This document shows positions 42,680 through 50,822 of a stretch of DNA of 64,000 nt, piece after piece. The notes under the pieces are model-generated. The model had not been told where the DNA came from and did not search any database. It saw nothing but the letters and a program-made list of their open reading frames with translations. Position numbers and translations under genes: made by a program. Every line of letters begins with the position of its first letter. Positions within the stretch are counted from its first letter, which is position 1. The stretch comes from Pedobacter yulinensis (GTDB lineage Bacteria > Bacteroidota > Bacteroidia > Sphingobacteriales > Sphingobacteriaceae): assembly GCF_003029735.1 (NCBI RefSeq), contig NZ_KZ686269.1, forward strand, positions 1,426,001-1,490,000, read 5' to 3'.

Positions 42680-42859
42680 AAGCTTGAAAATGCAGCCCTA
42701 GATGCTGCTGCCCAGCTGCTGTGTTTTGGAACGAACCACATAGAGGGCATTGTCCCCGAACTTGGTTATGACAAGCCATATTACTTTTCAGGCCTGTTTA
42801 AAAAATGCATCGGCGCTTCGCCGAAAGGCTACCGGCAAAAGAATAAGATTACGGGTTAG
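42680..42859 (+). pseudogene. Remnant of an AraC-family regulator (C-terminal HTH only)
   Basis: The reading frame from about 42680 to the stop at 42859 encodes KLENAALDAAAQLLCF, IEGIVPELGYDKPYYFSGLF, and KKCIGASPKGYR, an unmistakable second AraC helix-turn-helix. There is no matching upstream half: a terminator and the end of another gene occupy the space. It is a decayed copy, perhaps left by the duplication that gave the intact AraC genes nearby. Confidence 0.8.
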
Positions 42860-42884
42860 GCATTTTTTCCTTAATTTTCGCTCA

Positions 42885-43817
42885 ATGAAACCGATGGAAA
42901 AAAGAGTAAAATTTGACTTCGAATTATTTTTCACCAATGGAGGCAGCCTGCGCGGTGAAGATTTCAGGCTGGACATTTCAGGGAACGACATCGGCGACCG
43001 GGAACTGGCAGATTATATTGTCGATGACCTGCGCCTGCTAATGGTCGGCAAGGTGAACATCCTGAACAAAGAAATACTCACTGAGCCGCATAAACGAACG
43101 CCAATTGATGCCGCTGTACGCGAAACGGGACTGATCGACCTGAGCCATACCATTGGCGAAGGAATCCTGACCTACAAAGGCCTCCCTGCCCCATTGGTTT
43201 GCGATTATTTAAGCAGGGCAGACTCGGCGGACCTGTATGAGCCCGGCACCGAATTCCAGATCAGCAAAATTGAAATGGTCAGCAATACAGGCACCTATGT
43301 AGACTGCCCATTTCACCGGTATGCTGATGGCGAAGACCTTGCAGATACGGTGCTGGAGCGGTTTGCCGAACTCGATGCGGTGGTGATCAGCGTGCCGTAC
43401 ACACAAACGCTGACCATACAGCCGGAACACCTCGAAAATCATGAAATACGCAACCGGGCGGTCCTTATTCACACGGGCTGGTCAGATAAGTGGAACACGG
43501 AAGCTTACTTTGAAGGTCATCCGTACCTGACGGCCGGTGCGGCCGCTTACCTGAAAGACTGCGGGGTAAAACTGGTGGGTATTGACTCGCACAACATCGA
43601 CGACACATCAGGGAACAGCAGACCCGTACACAGCATCCTGCTCGGCGCCCGGATCCTGATCGCAGAACACCTTTGTAATTTGCAGGCGCTGCCGCGTGAC
43701 GGCTTTACATTCAGCGCCGTTCCGCCAAAGTTCAAAGGGGTGGGCACGTTCCCCGTAAGGGCTTATGCGCGGATGAAGCCTGTCAGCGGTTCGCAGACTG
43801 AACCTGCTGCGAGGTGA
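42885..43817 (+). CDS. Cyclase-family (kynurenine-formamidase-like) protein with extra N-terminal domain
   Basis: 310 residues; start at ATG 42885 or 42894. Residues 80-310 are a cyclase domain (PF04199): LIDLSHTIGEG, NTGTYVDCPFHRYADGED with metal ligand Asp140 and the final His, and a C-terminal VPPKFKGVGTFPVRAYAR. The usual HTGTH motif is NTGTY here, so the metal set differs from KynB. Residues 1-75 (VKFDFELFFTNGGSLRGEDF..., ELADYIVDDLRLLMVGKV) form a separate domain I do not recognise from typical cyclases. It may hydrolyse a cyclic amide or formamide. Confidence 0.82.
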   Translation: MKPMEKRVKFDFELFFTNGGSLRGEDFRLDISGNDIGDRELADYIVDDLRLLMVGKVNILNKEILTEPHKRTPIDAAVRETGLIDLSHTIGEGILTYKGLPAPLVCDYLSRADSADLYEPGTEFQISKIEMVSNTGTYVDCPFHRYADGEDLADTVLERFAELDAVVISVPYTQTLTIQPEHLENHEIRNRAVLIHTGWSDKWNTEAYFEGHPYLTAGAAAYLKDCGVKLVGIDSHNIDDTSGNSRPVHSILLGARILIAEHLCNLQALPRDGFTFSAVPPKFKGVGTFPVRAYARMKPVSGSQTEPAAR

Positions 43818-43912
43818 AGCAGTCAGCTTTGCGCCCATAGTCTGTAAAGAACTGTCCAACCATAAACTTAAGAGGCATCGCCGCAGGCGTTGCAGCAAAC
43901 CAGAATAAAAAC

Positions 43913-44330
43913 ATGTGGACCTGCAATGCCTGCGGCCGGAATTTTCAACGGACCAATCAGCACCACTGTTGCGGTGACCAAACCGTCAATGATTTTCTGG
44001 CTGGGCGAAGCCGGCAGGCCCTGGAAATCCTCGACGCATTGACCGGCGCCCTTAGGAACATCGGACCGGTAAACCTGCATGCCACCAAATCAATGATCGT
44101 GATCGCTGCAGATGTCCGTTTTGCTTACATTATCCAGATCGGCAAAAATTTTATTGACCTGGTCCTGCCGTTCAAAACGGTCCATGAAAGCAACCTGTTT
44201 CCGGAAAATAGCACAGGTACCGGGAACCAGCGATTATAACCACCACCTGCGGCTACTCTCGGCAGACGACCTGAACGAAGAAGTAAGGACCTACCTGCAG
44301 AAAGCCTATGCAAATGGTAAGCTGGCATAA
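43913..44330 (+). pseudogene. DUF5655 protein, interrupted by a frameshift
   Basis: The frame from 43913 starts MWTCNACGRNFQRTNQHHCC (a zinc-ribbon-like Cys pair) and runs through DFLAGRSRQALEILDALTGAL to VLPFKTVHESN, then goes off family. The family C-terminus continues in the +1 frame: CFRKIAQVPGTS, YNHHLRLLSADDLNEEV, ending at 44330. A loss of one TG pair near 44195 (AACCTGTTT where AACCTGTGTTT would fit) explains it. DUF5655 function is unknown. It is broken or a sequencing error. Confidence 0.8.
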
Positions 44331-44367
44331 GTTCCCTGCTGACCGGCGCCCGGTAGGGTACTTGCCG

Positions 44368-44922
44368 CTAAAGATCGTCGGTAAAGTGGCGCTTTGAAGG
44401 GTCCTGGCTAAACTTCCTGGAATTGTAATCGCCTGATTTGTTCCTGGCAATAGACAGGCTGTTCCAGTTTTCGTTCGCCGCCATCTTGGCGATGTAAATA
44501 AGCTGCCCGATGTGGTAGGGATAATGTGCAAGCTGGCGGTTTAGTGCTTCGATCACCGTATGCCCGTCGTTCCTGATGTAGACGATCGATTCCAGCTGCC
44601 CCTGTTCCAGACCGGCCAATGTGCCCAGCAGGCAATCCCAGCCCATGTTCCAGCGAGCCATCAGTTCAGCCCGGCCTGTAAGCGCAGGCTCGAACTCATT
44701 GTCGCGGTTTCGCCAGGGTTTTTCCCCGTCTGAAGTCAGAAAATCAGTGAAGCGCGACAACATGTTACCGGCTATGTGGTTCACGATGATAGCAATGCTG
44801 TTGCTCGATTCATTGTATTGCCAAAACAGCGCCTCGTCGGGCAACTGGTCCATGGCCCGTTCGCCAAGGGAGCGGTAATATTCAAACTGCTTTGCAACAC
44901 TTAAAAGGTAACTGGATTCCAT
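44368..44922 (-). CDS. DinB-superfamily protein (DUF1572)
   Basis: 184 residues. AIIVNHIAGNMLSRFTDF, RNRDNEF and YPYHIGQLIYIAKM carry the histidines of the DinB metal site, in the arrangement of DUF1572. Role unknown. Same strand and 35 bases after the alpha/beta hydrolase gene. Confidence 0.9.
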   Translation of the reverse strand: MESSYLLSVAKQFEYYRSLGERAMDQLPDEALFWQYNESSNSIAIIVNHIAGNMLSRFTDFLTSDGEKPWRNRDNEFEPALTGRAELMARWNMGWDCLLGTLAGLEQGQLESIVYIRNDGHTVIEALNRQLAHYPYHIGQLIYIAKMAANENWNSLSIARNKSGDYNSRKFSQDPSKRHFTDDL

Positions 44923-44957
44923 TGTACTGAATTTAATAGTTTATGATTATCCCTTGA

Positions 44958-45833
44958 TTACGATGAGGTGTGCCGTTCCAGGAAGGCGCTGATAAGCGCC
45001 GAAACTTCGTCAAAATTCGTTTCCAGCGGCATGTGACCTGCCTCGAGAATATGCAGTTCGGCCGCAGGCAGGTCAAGCTGGTAACAGTGCGCTTCCTCGA
45101 CACTAAAGAAGACGTCGTACCGGCCCCAGATCACCAGGGCGGGCGGCTGGTTGTCCCTGAAATAGGCCTGAAATGTCTTAAACAAGGGAGGGTTGTTGCG
45201 GTAGTCGAAATTCAGCTCCGCCTGCATGTCAATATTGCCCGGCCTGCTCATCAGCGTCCAGTCGAGCGTCCAGAGTTCAGGCCCCACGCGCGGCAGCAGA
45301 TGATCGGGTAAACCGGCAACGTATTGTGCCTTTGTCCCTTCTTCGCTTAAAAAAGACATGAATCTTTCTTTTTTCTCAGGGGCCGGGTTTGCCCAATAGT
45401 CTTTTGTCTCGTCCCATTGCGGACCAAGGCCCTCCTCATAAGCATTTCCGTTTTGCACGATCAGTCCGAGAATTTTCGCCGGGTTCCTGAGACACAGGCG
45501 CAGCCCGATGGTGGCACCGTAATCGTGCAGGTAAATGAAAAAGCGATCCAGCCCAATTGCCTCTGCGAATGCTGCCATAACCGCAGCTATATTGTCGAAA
45601 GAATATGAGAAATGCTTTTGATCAGGAAAATCGCTGAAGCCAAAGCCAGGGTAATCGGGCGCGACCAGATAATATTTATCTGCAAGCGCTGTCATCAGGT
45701 TTTTGAACATGACAGACGATGTCGGGAAACCGTGCAGCAGCAGCACAGCAGGGTTTTTGCGGTTGCCGGCTTCCCGGTAAAAGATTTCCACGCCATTTAC
45801 AAGCTGGCGTTTGTTTGAGATTTGAATGCTCAT
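44958..45833 (-). CDS. Alpha/beta hydrolase, epoxide hydrolase/dehalogenase-like
   Basis: 291 residues. LLHGFPTSS forms the oxyanion region, LHDYGA holds nucleophile Asp104 (an Asp, not Ser), and GHMPLE the catalytic His. The Asp nucleophile points to epoxide hydrolases or haloalkane dehalogenases rather than esterases. No signal peptide. First of two co-directional genes with DUF1572; the upstream SDR is 24 bases away on the same strand, so an operon of three or four genes is likely. Confidence 0.87.
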   Translation of the reverse strand: MSIQISNKRQLVNGVEIFYREAGNRKNPAVLLLHGFPTSSVMFKNLMTALADKYYLVAPDYPGFGFSDFPDQKHFSYSFDNIAAVMAAFAEAIGLDRFFIYLHDYGATIGLRLCLRNPAKILGLIVQNGNAYEEGLGPQWDETKDYWANPAPEKKERFMSFLSEEGTKAQYVAGLPDHLLPRVGPELWTLDWTLMSRPGNIDMQAELNFDYRNNPPLFKTFQAYFRDNQPPALVIWGRYDVFFSVEEAHCYQLDLPAAELHILEAGHMPLETNFDEVSALISAFLERHTSS

Positions 45834-45857
45834 TGCGACATTTTTAAGGTTTAATCG

Positions 45858-46601
45858 TTACCTGCCCCCCGAAACATCGACAAAGATACCGGTTGAATAC
45901 GAAGATCTGTCTGTGCTCAGCCATAGAATCGCTTCGGCCACTTCTTCAGCGCGGCCACCCCGCCTCATGGGAATGCTGTCTTTAAGCCGGTCTACCCTGC
46001 CCGCCTCGCCTCCATCCGCGTGGATATCTGTATAAATAAAGCCCGGCCTGACAGCGTTAACGCGGATGCCTTCGCCGGCAACCTCTTTCGACAAACCGAT
46101 GGTCAGCGCATCTATCGCGGCTTTCGAGGCTGCGTAATCCAGGTATTCATTTGGCGATCCCGTTCGAGCGGCAACCGACGATACATTTACAATATTCCCT
46201 CCGCGGCCGCCATGCTTCAGAGACATGCGTTTAACCGCCTCGCGCGCGCAGATGAACTGACCGGTAATGTTGGCGGCAAAAATGCGGTTAAGGCGCAAGA
46301 CATCCATGTCTTCCAAACGCATTTGCCGTTCCAGGATGCCTGCATTGTTAACCAGCACATCAGGCCTGCCGAACAGCCGGTCGGTTTCAGCAAAAAGCCG
46401 TAGCACGTCATCCTCGCGCGAGACGTCTGCCTGAACCGTCTCCGCCTGCCCCCCCGCCGCACGGATATGCCGGGCAACTGCCGCAGCTGCCGCTTCGTTT
46501 TGCCGGTAGTTAACAATAACAGCAAAGCCATTTGCAGCGGCAAGAAGGGCCGTGGCAGCGCCAATTCCACGGCTGGCCCCCGTAATGATCATGGTTTTCA
46601 T
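45858..46601 (-). CDS. Short-chain dehydrogenase/reductase
   Basis: 247 residues. TGASRGIG at 7-14, NNAG, YAASKAA (Tyr-x3-Lys) and a C-terminal DVSGGR are the classical features of FabG-type SDRs. Substrate unknown. Located between the hydrolase gene and the ketopantoate-reductase-like gene on one strand. Confidence 0.92.
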   Translation of the reverse strand: MKTMIITGASRGIGAATALLAAANGFAVIVNYRQNEAAAAAVARHIRAAGGQAETVQADVSREDDVLRLFAETDRLFGRPDVLVNNAGILERQMRLEDMDVLRLNRIFAANITGQFICAREAVKRMSLKHGGRGGNIVNVSSVAARTGSPNEYLDYAASKAAIDALTIGLSKEVAGEGIRVNAVRPGFIYTDIHADGGEAGRVDRLKDSIPMRRGGRAEEVAEAILWLSTDRSSYSTGIFVDVSGGR

Positions 46602-46643
46602 AGTCAGATTTAAATGAGCAACATACGTAAGTGTTTCCGTTTA

Positions 46644-47612
46644 TCAGGTTTCTTTGTCAGGCAGAATTTCGCCGGGCCGGTGCCTGGCCATAGCCAGTTC
46701 TGCTTTCAGCCTGGTCAATTCACCCAGCAGCTGCGTTTGCTGTACCAGCTCCGGCTGTTGCAGCCCTACCGCGATCCTGGCCATCTCGATGTTTAGCGTA
46801 TCGATCTCTGTTCGTCTCCCCATCCGGATGTCCTGCAGGGTCGATATTTGCTGTCCGTCTGATCGCCTGCTTATTTCAAGCAAGCTTGCTTCGGCTTCGG
46901 CGGCTCCAACGGCAATGCCCTGTAGTTGCGCCAGGGAAGTGCATTCTGCAATGACCCGCCTGCCGAGGGCCAATGCCTCGCTGTTCCGGTGAAAGATGCC
47001 ATTGTCGGTTTCGAGCAAGGCGCAGATGGAATTGAAGACACAGTTCACAATTGCTTTTTTCCAGACAATCGGGCCGAGGTCTGAGATGGCACTGAAATGA
47101 AAATTTTCTGTATCCAGCCACCGGACCACCTCCTTCAATTGGCTGGCATTCCCCCTTACCACCCCAACCGGGCAAACCGACACCGGCCGGAAACGAACGC
47201 GGCCTTGATCCCGGACCTGACTTGTTACGAACAATACACAGCGGTAAACGGAAGGGTAACCCGCCCGGAGGAAAGGCGCTTCTACGCCCAGTCCGTTCTG
47301 CAGCAGCACAATGGGCGAATTGCCGGTCTTTGCACGAAGCAGCTGCGCCAGCCGCTCATTCCCGAACGATTTATTGGCCAGCACGACAATGCCGGGCAAC
47401 TCGGAAAAGGCATCCAGCGTATGGATGGTCACTTCGGTTTGACTAACCGATCCGTCTGCCATTTCAACACACACGGTCTGCGTCTCGCTGCGGCCCTGGT
47501 GGATATGCCCTTTCAGCAGGATGACCCTGCGACCCTCCAACTGCAGGAAAACCGCCAGCGCTTTGCCGATGGCCCCTGAGCCAATAATGAATAGTGTTTG
47601 CAGTGAATCCAT
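46644..47612 (-). CDS. Ketopantoate-reductase-like (ApbA/PanE family) oxidoreductase
   Basis: 322 residues. IGSGAIGKALAVFL is the Rossmann motif, LLQNGLGVE and the catalytic WKKAIVNCVFN and STLQDIRMGRRTEID are standard. It may reduce ketopantoate for pantothenate, or another 2-keto acid; without other pantothenate genes the specific reaction is uncertain. It is divergent from the MocR-type regulator at 47726, a common arrangement for a controlled target. Confidence 0.88.
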   Translation of the reverse strand: MDSLQTLFIIGSGAIGKALAVFLQLEGRRVILLKGHIHQGRSETQTVCVEMADGSVSQTEVTIHTLDAFSELPGIVVLANKSFGNERLAQLLRAKTGNSPIVLLQNGLGVEAPFLRAGYPSVYRCVLFVTSQVRDQGRVRFRPVSVCPVGVVRGNASQLKEVVRWLDTENFHFSAISDLGPIVWKKAIVNCVFNSICALLETDNGIFHRNSEALALGRRVIAECTSLAQLQGIAVGAAEAEASLLEISRRSDGQQISTLQDIRMGRRTEIDTLNIEMARIAVGLQQPELVQQTQLLGELTRLKAELAMARHRPGEILPDKET

Positions 47613-47701
47613 GTTTGTTTACCGAGGTCGGGCGCCGCGTCTGAGCGCCGACCTTTACAAAGCTGTGTAAAACCCTTAAATGATAGCAGTTACAATTTTA
47701 T

Positions 47702-47709
47702 TAAATTTG
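47702..47709 (+). promoter_or_regulatory. -7 box of the MocR gene
   Basis: TAAATTTG, perfect -7 box, 16 bases before ATG 47726; -33 not clear. Confidence 0.4.
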
Positions 47710-47725
47710 ACGTAAGCAGTTTAAC

Positions 47726-49189
47726 ATGAAAAATCCTTTGGAAAAGAGATCCGTATTTGTTTACCTGCGCATTGCAGCCCTGATTGAACAGCAGATTCTG
47801 GACAACACGCTGCGCGCCGGCGACAAACTACCTTCCCTACGCACCCTTTGCCGGGAATACGGCATTAGCCAGAACACGGCGCTCAGCGCCTATTACCACC
47901 TGGAAAGCAACATGCTGATCGAAGCCAGGCCCCAGTCGGGGTATTACGTGAGATCTGGGACCAGGAAATTGCCGGCGCCGGCGGCAAGCAATCCTGCCGG
48001 CGTTGCAGCGCATGCCGGCACAGACCAACTGGTGGCCCGCGTATACGACAGCCTCGGGCTGGGCGGCCATTTGCCGCTGTCGCTGGGCACGCCGGCAAAG
48101 GAATTATTGCCGGTAGCGAAATTAAACAAAGCACTTTTGCAGGCCACCCGCGAACTGAGCGGCAGCGGCGTGGTTTATGATAAGAACGACGGAAACGAAA
48201 GGTTGCGCAGGCAGGTTGCCCGCCGGGCTCTTGCCATGGACTGCGGACTGAGCCACCAGGACGTCATTACAACAAGCGGCTGCCTGAATGCACTGTCGTA
48301 TTGTTTCATGGCGGTCGCTGAAAAAGGTGATACCGTGGCTATGGAAAGCCCGGTATCGTTCGGCATGCTCCAGCTTGCGCAGGCACTGGGTCTTAAAGTA
48401 CTTGAACTGCCAACAGATCCCGCAACCGGTGTTGACCTGAACGCGTTGGAAGCGGCTATGAAACGGACCGACGTAAAAGCTTGTCTGCTGATCAGCAATT
48501 TCAGCAACCCGCTGGGCAGCTGCATGCCCGATGCGCACAAGCGCAGCGCGGTAGGACTGGCCAACCGGTACCAGGTGCCGCTGATCGAGAATGACCTGAA
48601 CGGCGACGTCTATTTCGGCGCGCACCGGCCAAGGTCCTGCAAATCGTTTGATGACAGCGGCATTGTATTGTGGTGCGGATCTGTATCAAAGACACTGGCG
48701 CCAGGTTACCGCGTGGGCTGGGTTGCCCCCGGGCGGTTTAAGGAAGCGGTTGCCCGTTTGAAACTGTACCACACCATCTCCTCGCCGGCCATTACGCAGG
48801 AAACCATTGCTGCTTTCCTGGAAACCGGCCGTTATGAAAACCACCTGCGTAAACTAAGGCATACACTGCAGGCCAACCTGCACCGATACAACCGGGCCAT
48901 AGCCGACTACTTTCCGGATGGCACCATGCTAAGCCGGCCACAGGGCGGGTTCGTGCTCTGGCTGCAGCTGCCCGGGCCGACAGACACGATCAGCCTGTAC
49001 GAAAAGGCGCTGGCCTGCAAAACCGGCTTTGCACCGGGCCGCCTGTTTTCTCTTCAAAATCAGTACAACAACTGCATGCGGCTGAATTACGGATTGGTGT
49101 GGGATGAAAAACTGGAAAACAGCCTGAAAATTTTGGGCAACCTGGTGAGACATCCCGAACGTGGTAACCAGTACAGCCGTACCCTGTAA
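47726..49189 (+). CDS. MocR-type regulator (GntR HTH fused to aminotransferase)
   Basis: 487 residues. A GntR winged helix (residues 1-78, GDKLPSLRTLCREYGISQNTA) is joined to an aminotransferase-like domain (about 110-480) with PLP lysine Lys322 in SVSKTLAPGYRVGW. MocR proteins use PLP or PLP adducts as effector to control genes such as vitamin B6 or amino-acid metabolism. The divergent ketopantoate-reductase-like gene may be its target. Confidence 0.93.
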   Translation: MKNPLEKRSVFVYLRIAALIEQQILDNTLRAGDKLPSLRTLCREYGISQNTALSAYYHLESNMLIEARPQSGYYVRSGTRKLPAPAASNPAGVAAHAGTDQLVARVYDSLGLGGHLPLSLGTPAKELLPVAKLNKALLQATRELSGSGVVYDKNDGNERLRRQVARRALAMDCGLSHQDVITTSGCLNALSYCFMAVAEKGDTVAMESPVSFGMLQLAQALGLKVLELPTDPATGVDLNALEAAMKRTDVKACLLISNFSNPLGSCMPDAHKRSAVGLANRYQVPLIENDLNGDVYFGAHRPRSCKSFDDSGIVLWCGSVSKTLAPGYRVGWVAPGRFKEAVARLKLYHTISSPAITQETIAAFLETGRYENHLRKLRHTLQANLHRYNRAIADYFPDGTMLSRPQGGFVLWLQLPGPTDTISLYEKALACKTGFAPGRLFSLQNQYNNCMRLNYGLVWDEKLENSLKILGNLVRHPERGNQYSRTL

Positions 49190-49234
49190 GACATACCCAT
49201 GCTCCAGCAGCTGAGCAGGTGCCTGTACAATTTG

Positions 49235-49265
49235 TAAAAAAGAGGGCAGCCCGATTGGGCTGCCC
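49235..49265 (-). terminator. Terminator after susD
   Basis: GGGCAGCCC (49244-49252) pairs with GGGCTGCCC (49257-49265); on the minus strand it is followed by six T. It ends the susCD operon, 29 bases after the stop. Confidence 0.85.
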
Positions 49266-49293
49266 TGGATCAATCTGTTCTATGACCGGGTGG

Positions 49294-50814
49294 TTACTGG
49301 GGGTTCTGGCTCAGGTTATCGAGAATAACCTCCCGTTGCGGTATAGGCAAGAGCAATTTGTTCGGCGTAACCGCATATGCACCGGCTGGAAACTGTGCGG
49401 GGGCCTTGCTGACCTCCCGCTGGCCGTGCGCATTCATCACTTCGACGGCGCGCCCGGTACGTACCAGGTCGTACCAGCGGTGATTTTCAAACGCCAGCTC
49501 GATCTTACGTTCCTGTTCAATCGCAGCCCTGAACGCTTCCTGCGAGCTGACATTCAGACCGGCCACAGGATTACCGCTTGTCTTTGGTGCCAGGCCGGCC
49601 CGGCGGCGAACTTCGTTCAACAACTGAAAGGCCTCCCCGCCTGCCACGAAACCCGCCTCGTTCAGGCACTCTGCCATCATCAGCATCACGTCTGCATACC
49701 GGATTACGGGGAAGTTCACATTCGTCTGCCCGGGCTGTACGAAACCCTGGTTGTATTTTTTAACGTACGGAACAGCAACGAATCCGGTCGGGGCGGTAAA
49801 ACCCTCCGCCAGGGAAACGTCTTTTCGCTGGTCACCTGCCTCGTACGATGCAATGAGGTCTGCCGTAGGCGTGTTCCAGCCGCTGGTATACGTCAGGTTG
49901 GTACCGGGATCCTGCGTAACGATCGTTCCCGAGTTGAAGGGGGCAAACTGGTACATGAAATTACTTGACAAATTGGTTCCGCCCGACACATAGTACTGGA
50001 TTTCGAAGACCGACTCCATGTTGTTTTTGTTCTGTATGGAAAACACGGATGAATAGGTCGGCATCAGCCCGTAGCCGGTTACGCGCCGCAAGGCAACCAA
50101 CGCCTCCGGAAATCTGCGCTGCGTCATATACACTTTCCCAAGCAGCGCATGTGCCGAGCCCTTGCTTGCCCGCCCCTTGTCGGCCGCTCCGTACGCGCTG
50201 GCGTCGGGAAGATTGGTCACGGCGTCATTCAGGTCGGCGACGATCTGCGCGTACACCTGATCTGCAGTGGCCCTGCCTTTGGAGGGCGCATCTGTTGGGG
50301 TTTTGGTCACTTCCAGCCGAAGCGGTACGCCGCCAAACTGCCTGACCAGATTAAAGTAGTAGAAAGCACGCAGGAATTTGGTTTCGCCGACGGCCTGCTT
50401 TTTTGCTGCATCAGATGCGGCAATGGCTTCTACATGGTCCAGAACGTCATTGCACCTGAAGATAGCCGTATAACTTTCACGCCAGAAATCCTGGATCAGG
50501 GTATTCGCTGAGGTAGCCAGGAACTGATCTACCTGTTCGCGGTTTTCCTGCCCGCGTTGCGGGGCGTTATACTGGAAGGTCGTATTGTCTGACCGCATTT
50601 CGCCAAACAGCCAGTAACTGAAGGTGCCCATGCCGCGGAGGGAGCTGTATGCTCCGACAACGCCCTGTTTCAGGTCAGATTCGGTTTTCCAGAAATTGGT
50701 ATTGGTCAGGTTGGCTTCAGGCACCTGGTTAAGAAAGTCCTTCTTGCAGCCTGTCAGCATTGCGGCGACCAGCAGCGTGGCGCACAGCTTATGTAGGTTT
50801 GTAAATTTCATCAT
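49294..50814 (-). CDS. SusD/RagB-family outer membrane lipoprotein
   Basis: 506 residues with a lipoprotein signal (LLVAAMLTGC, Cys23). The N-terminal DFLNQVPEANLTNTNFWKTESD and the TPR-like helical fold with ERKIELAFENHRWYDLVRTGRA at the C-terminal third are standard. Forms the surface lid on SusC and binds glycans. It starts 8 bases after the susC stop and ends the operon. Confidence 0.96.
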   Translation of the reverse strand: MMKFTNLHKLCATLLVAAMLTGCKKDFLNQVPEANLTNTNFWKTESDLKQGVVGAYSSLRGMGTFSYWLFGEMRSDNTTFQYNAPQRGQENREQVDQFLATSANTLIQDFWRESYTAIFRCNDVLDHVEAIAASDAAKKQAVGETKFLRAFYYFNLVRQFGGVPLRLEVTKTPTDAPSKGRATADQVYAQIVADLNDAVTNLPDASAYGAADKGRASKGSAHALLGKVYMTQRRFPEALVALRRVTGYGLMPTYSSVFSIQNKNNMESVFEIQYYVSGGTNLSSNFMYQFAPFNSGTIVTQDPGTNLTYTSGWNTPTADLIASYEAGDQRKDVSLAEGFTAPTGFVAVPYVKKYNQGFVQPGQTNVNFPVIRYADVMLMMAECLNEAGFVAGGEAFQLLNEVRRRAGLAPKTSGNPVAGLNVSSQEAFRAAIEQERKIELAFENHRWYDLVRTGRAVEVMNAHGQREVSKAPAQFPAGAYAVTPNKLLLPIPQREVILDNLSQNPQ

Positions 50815-50822
50815 CCTAATGA

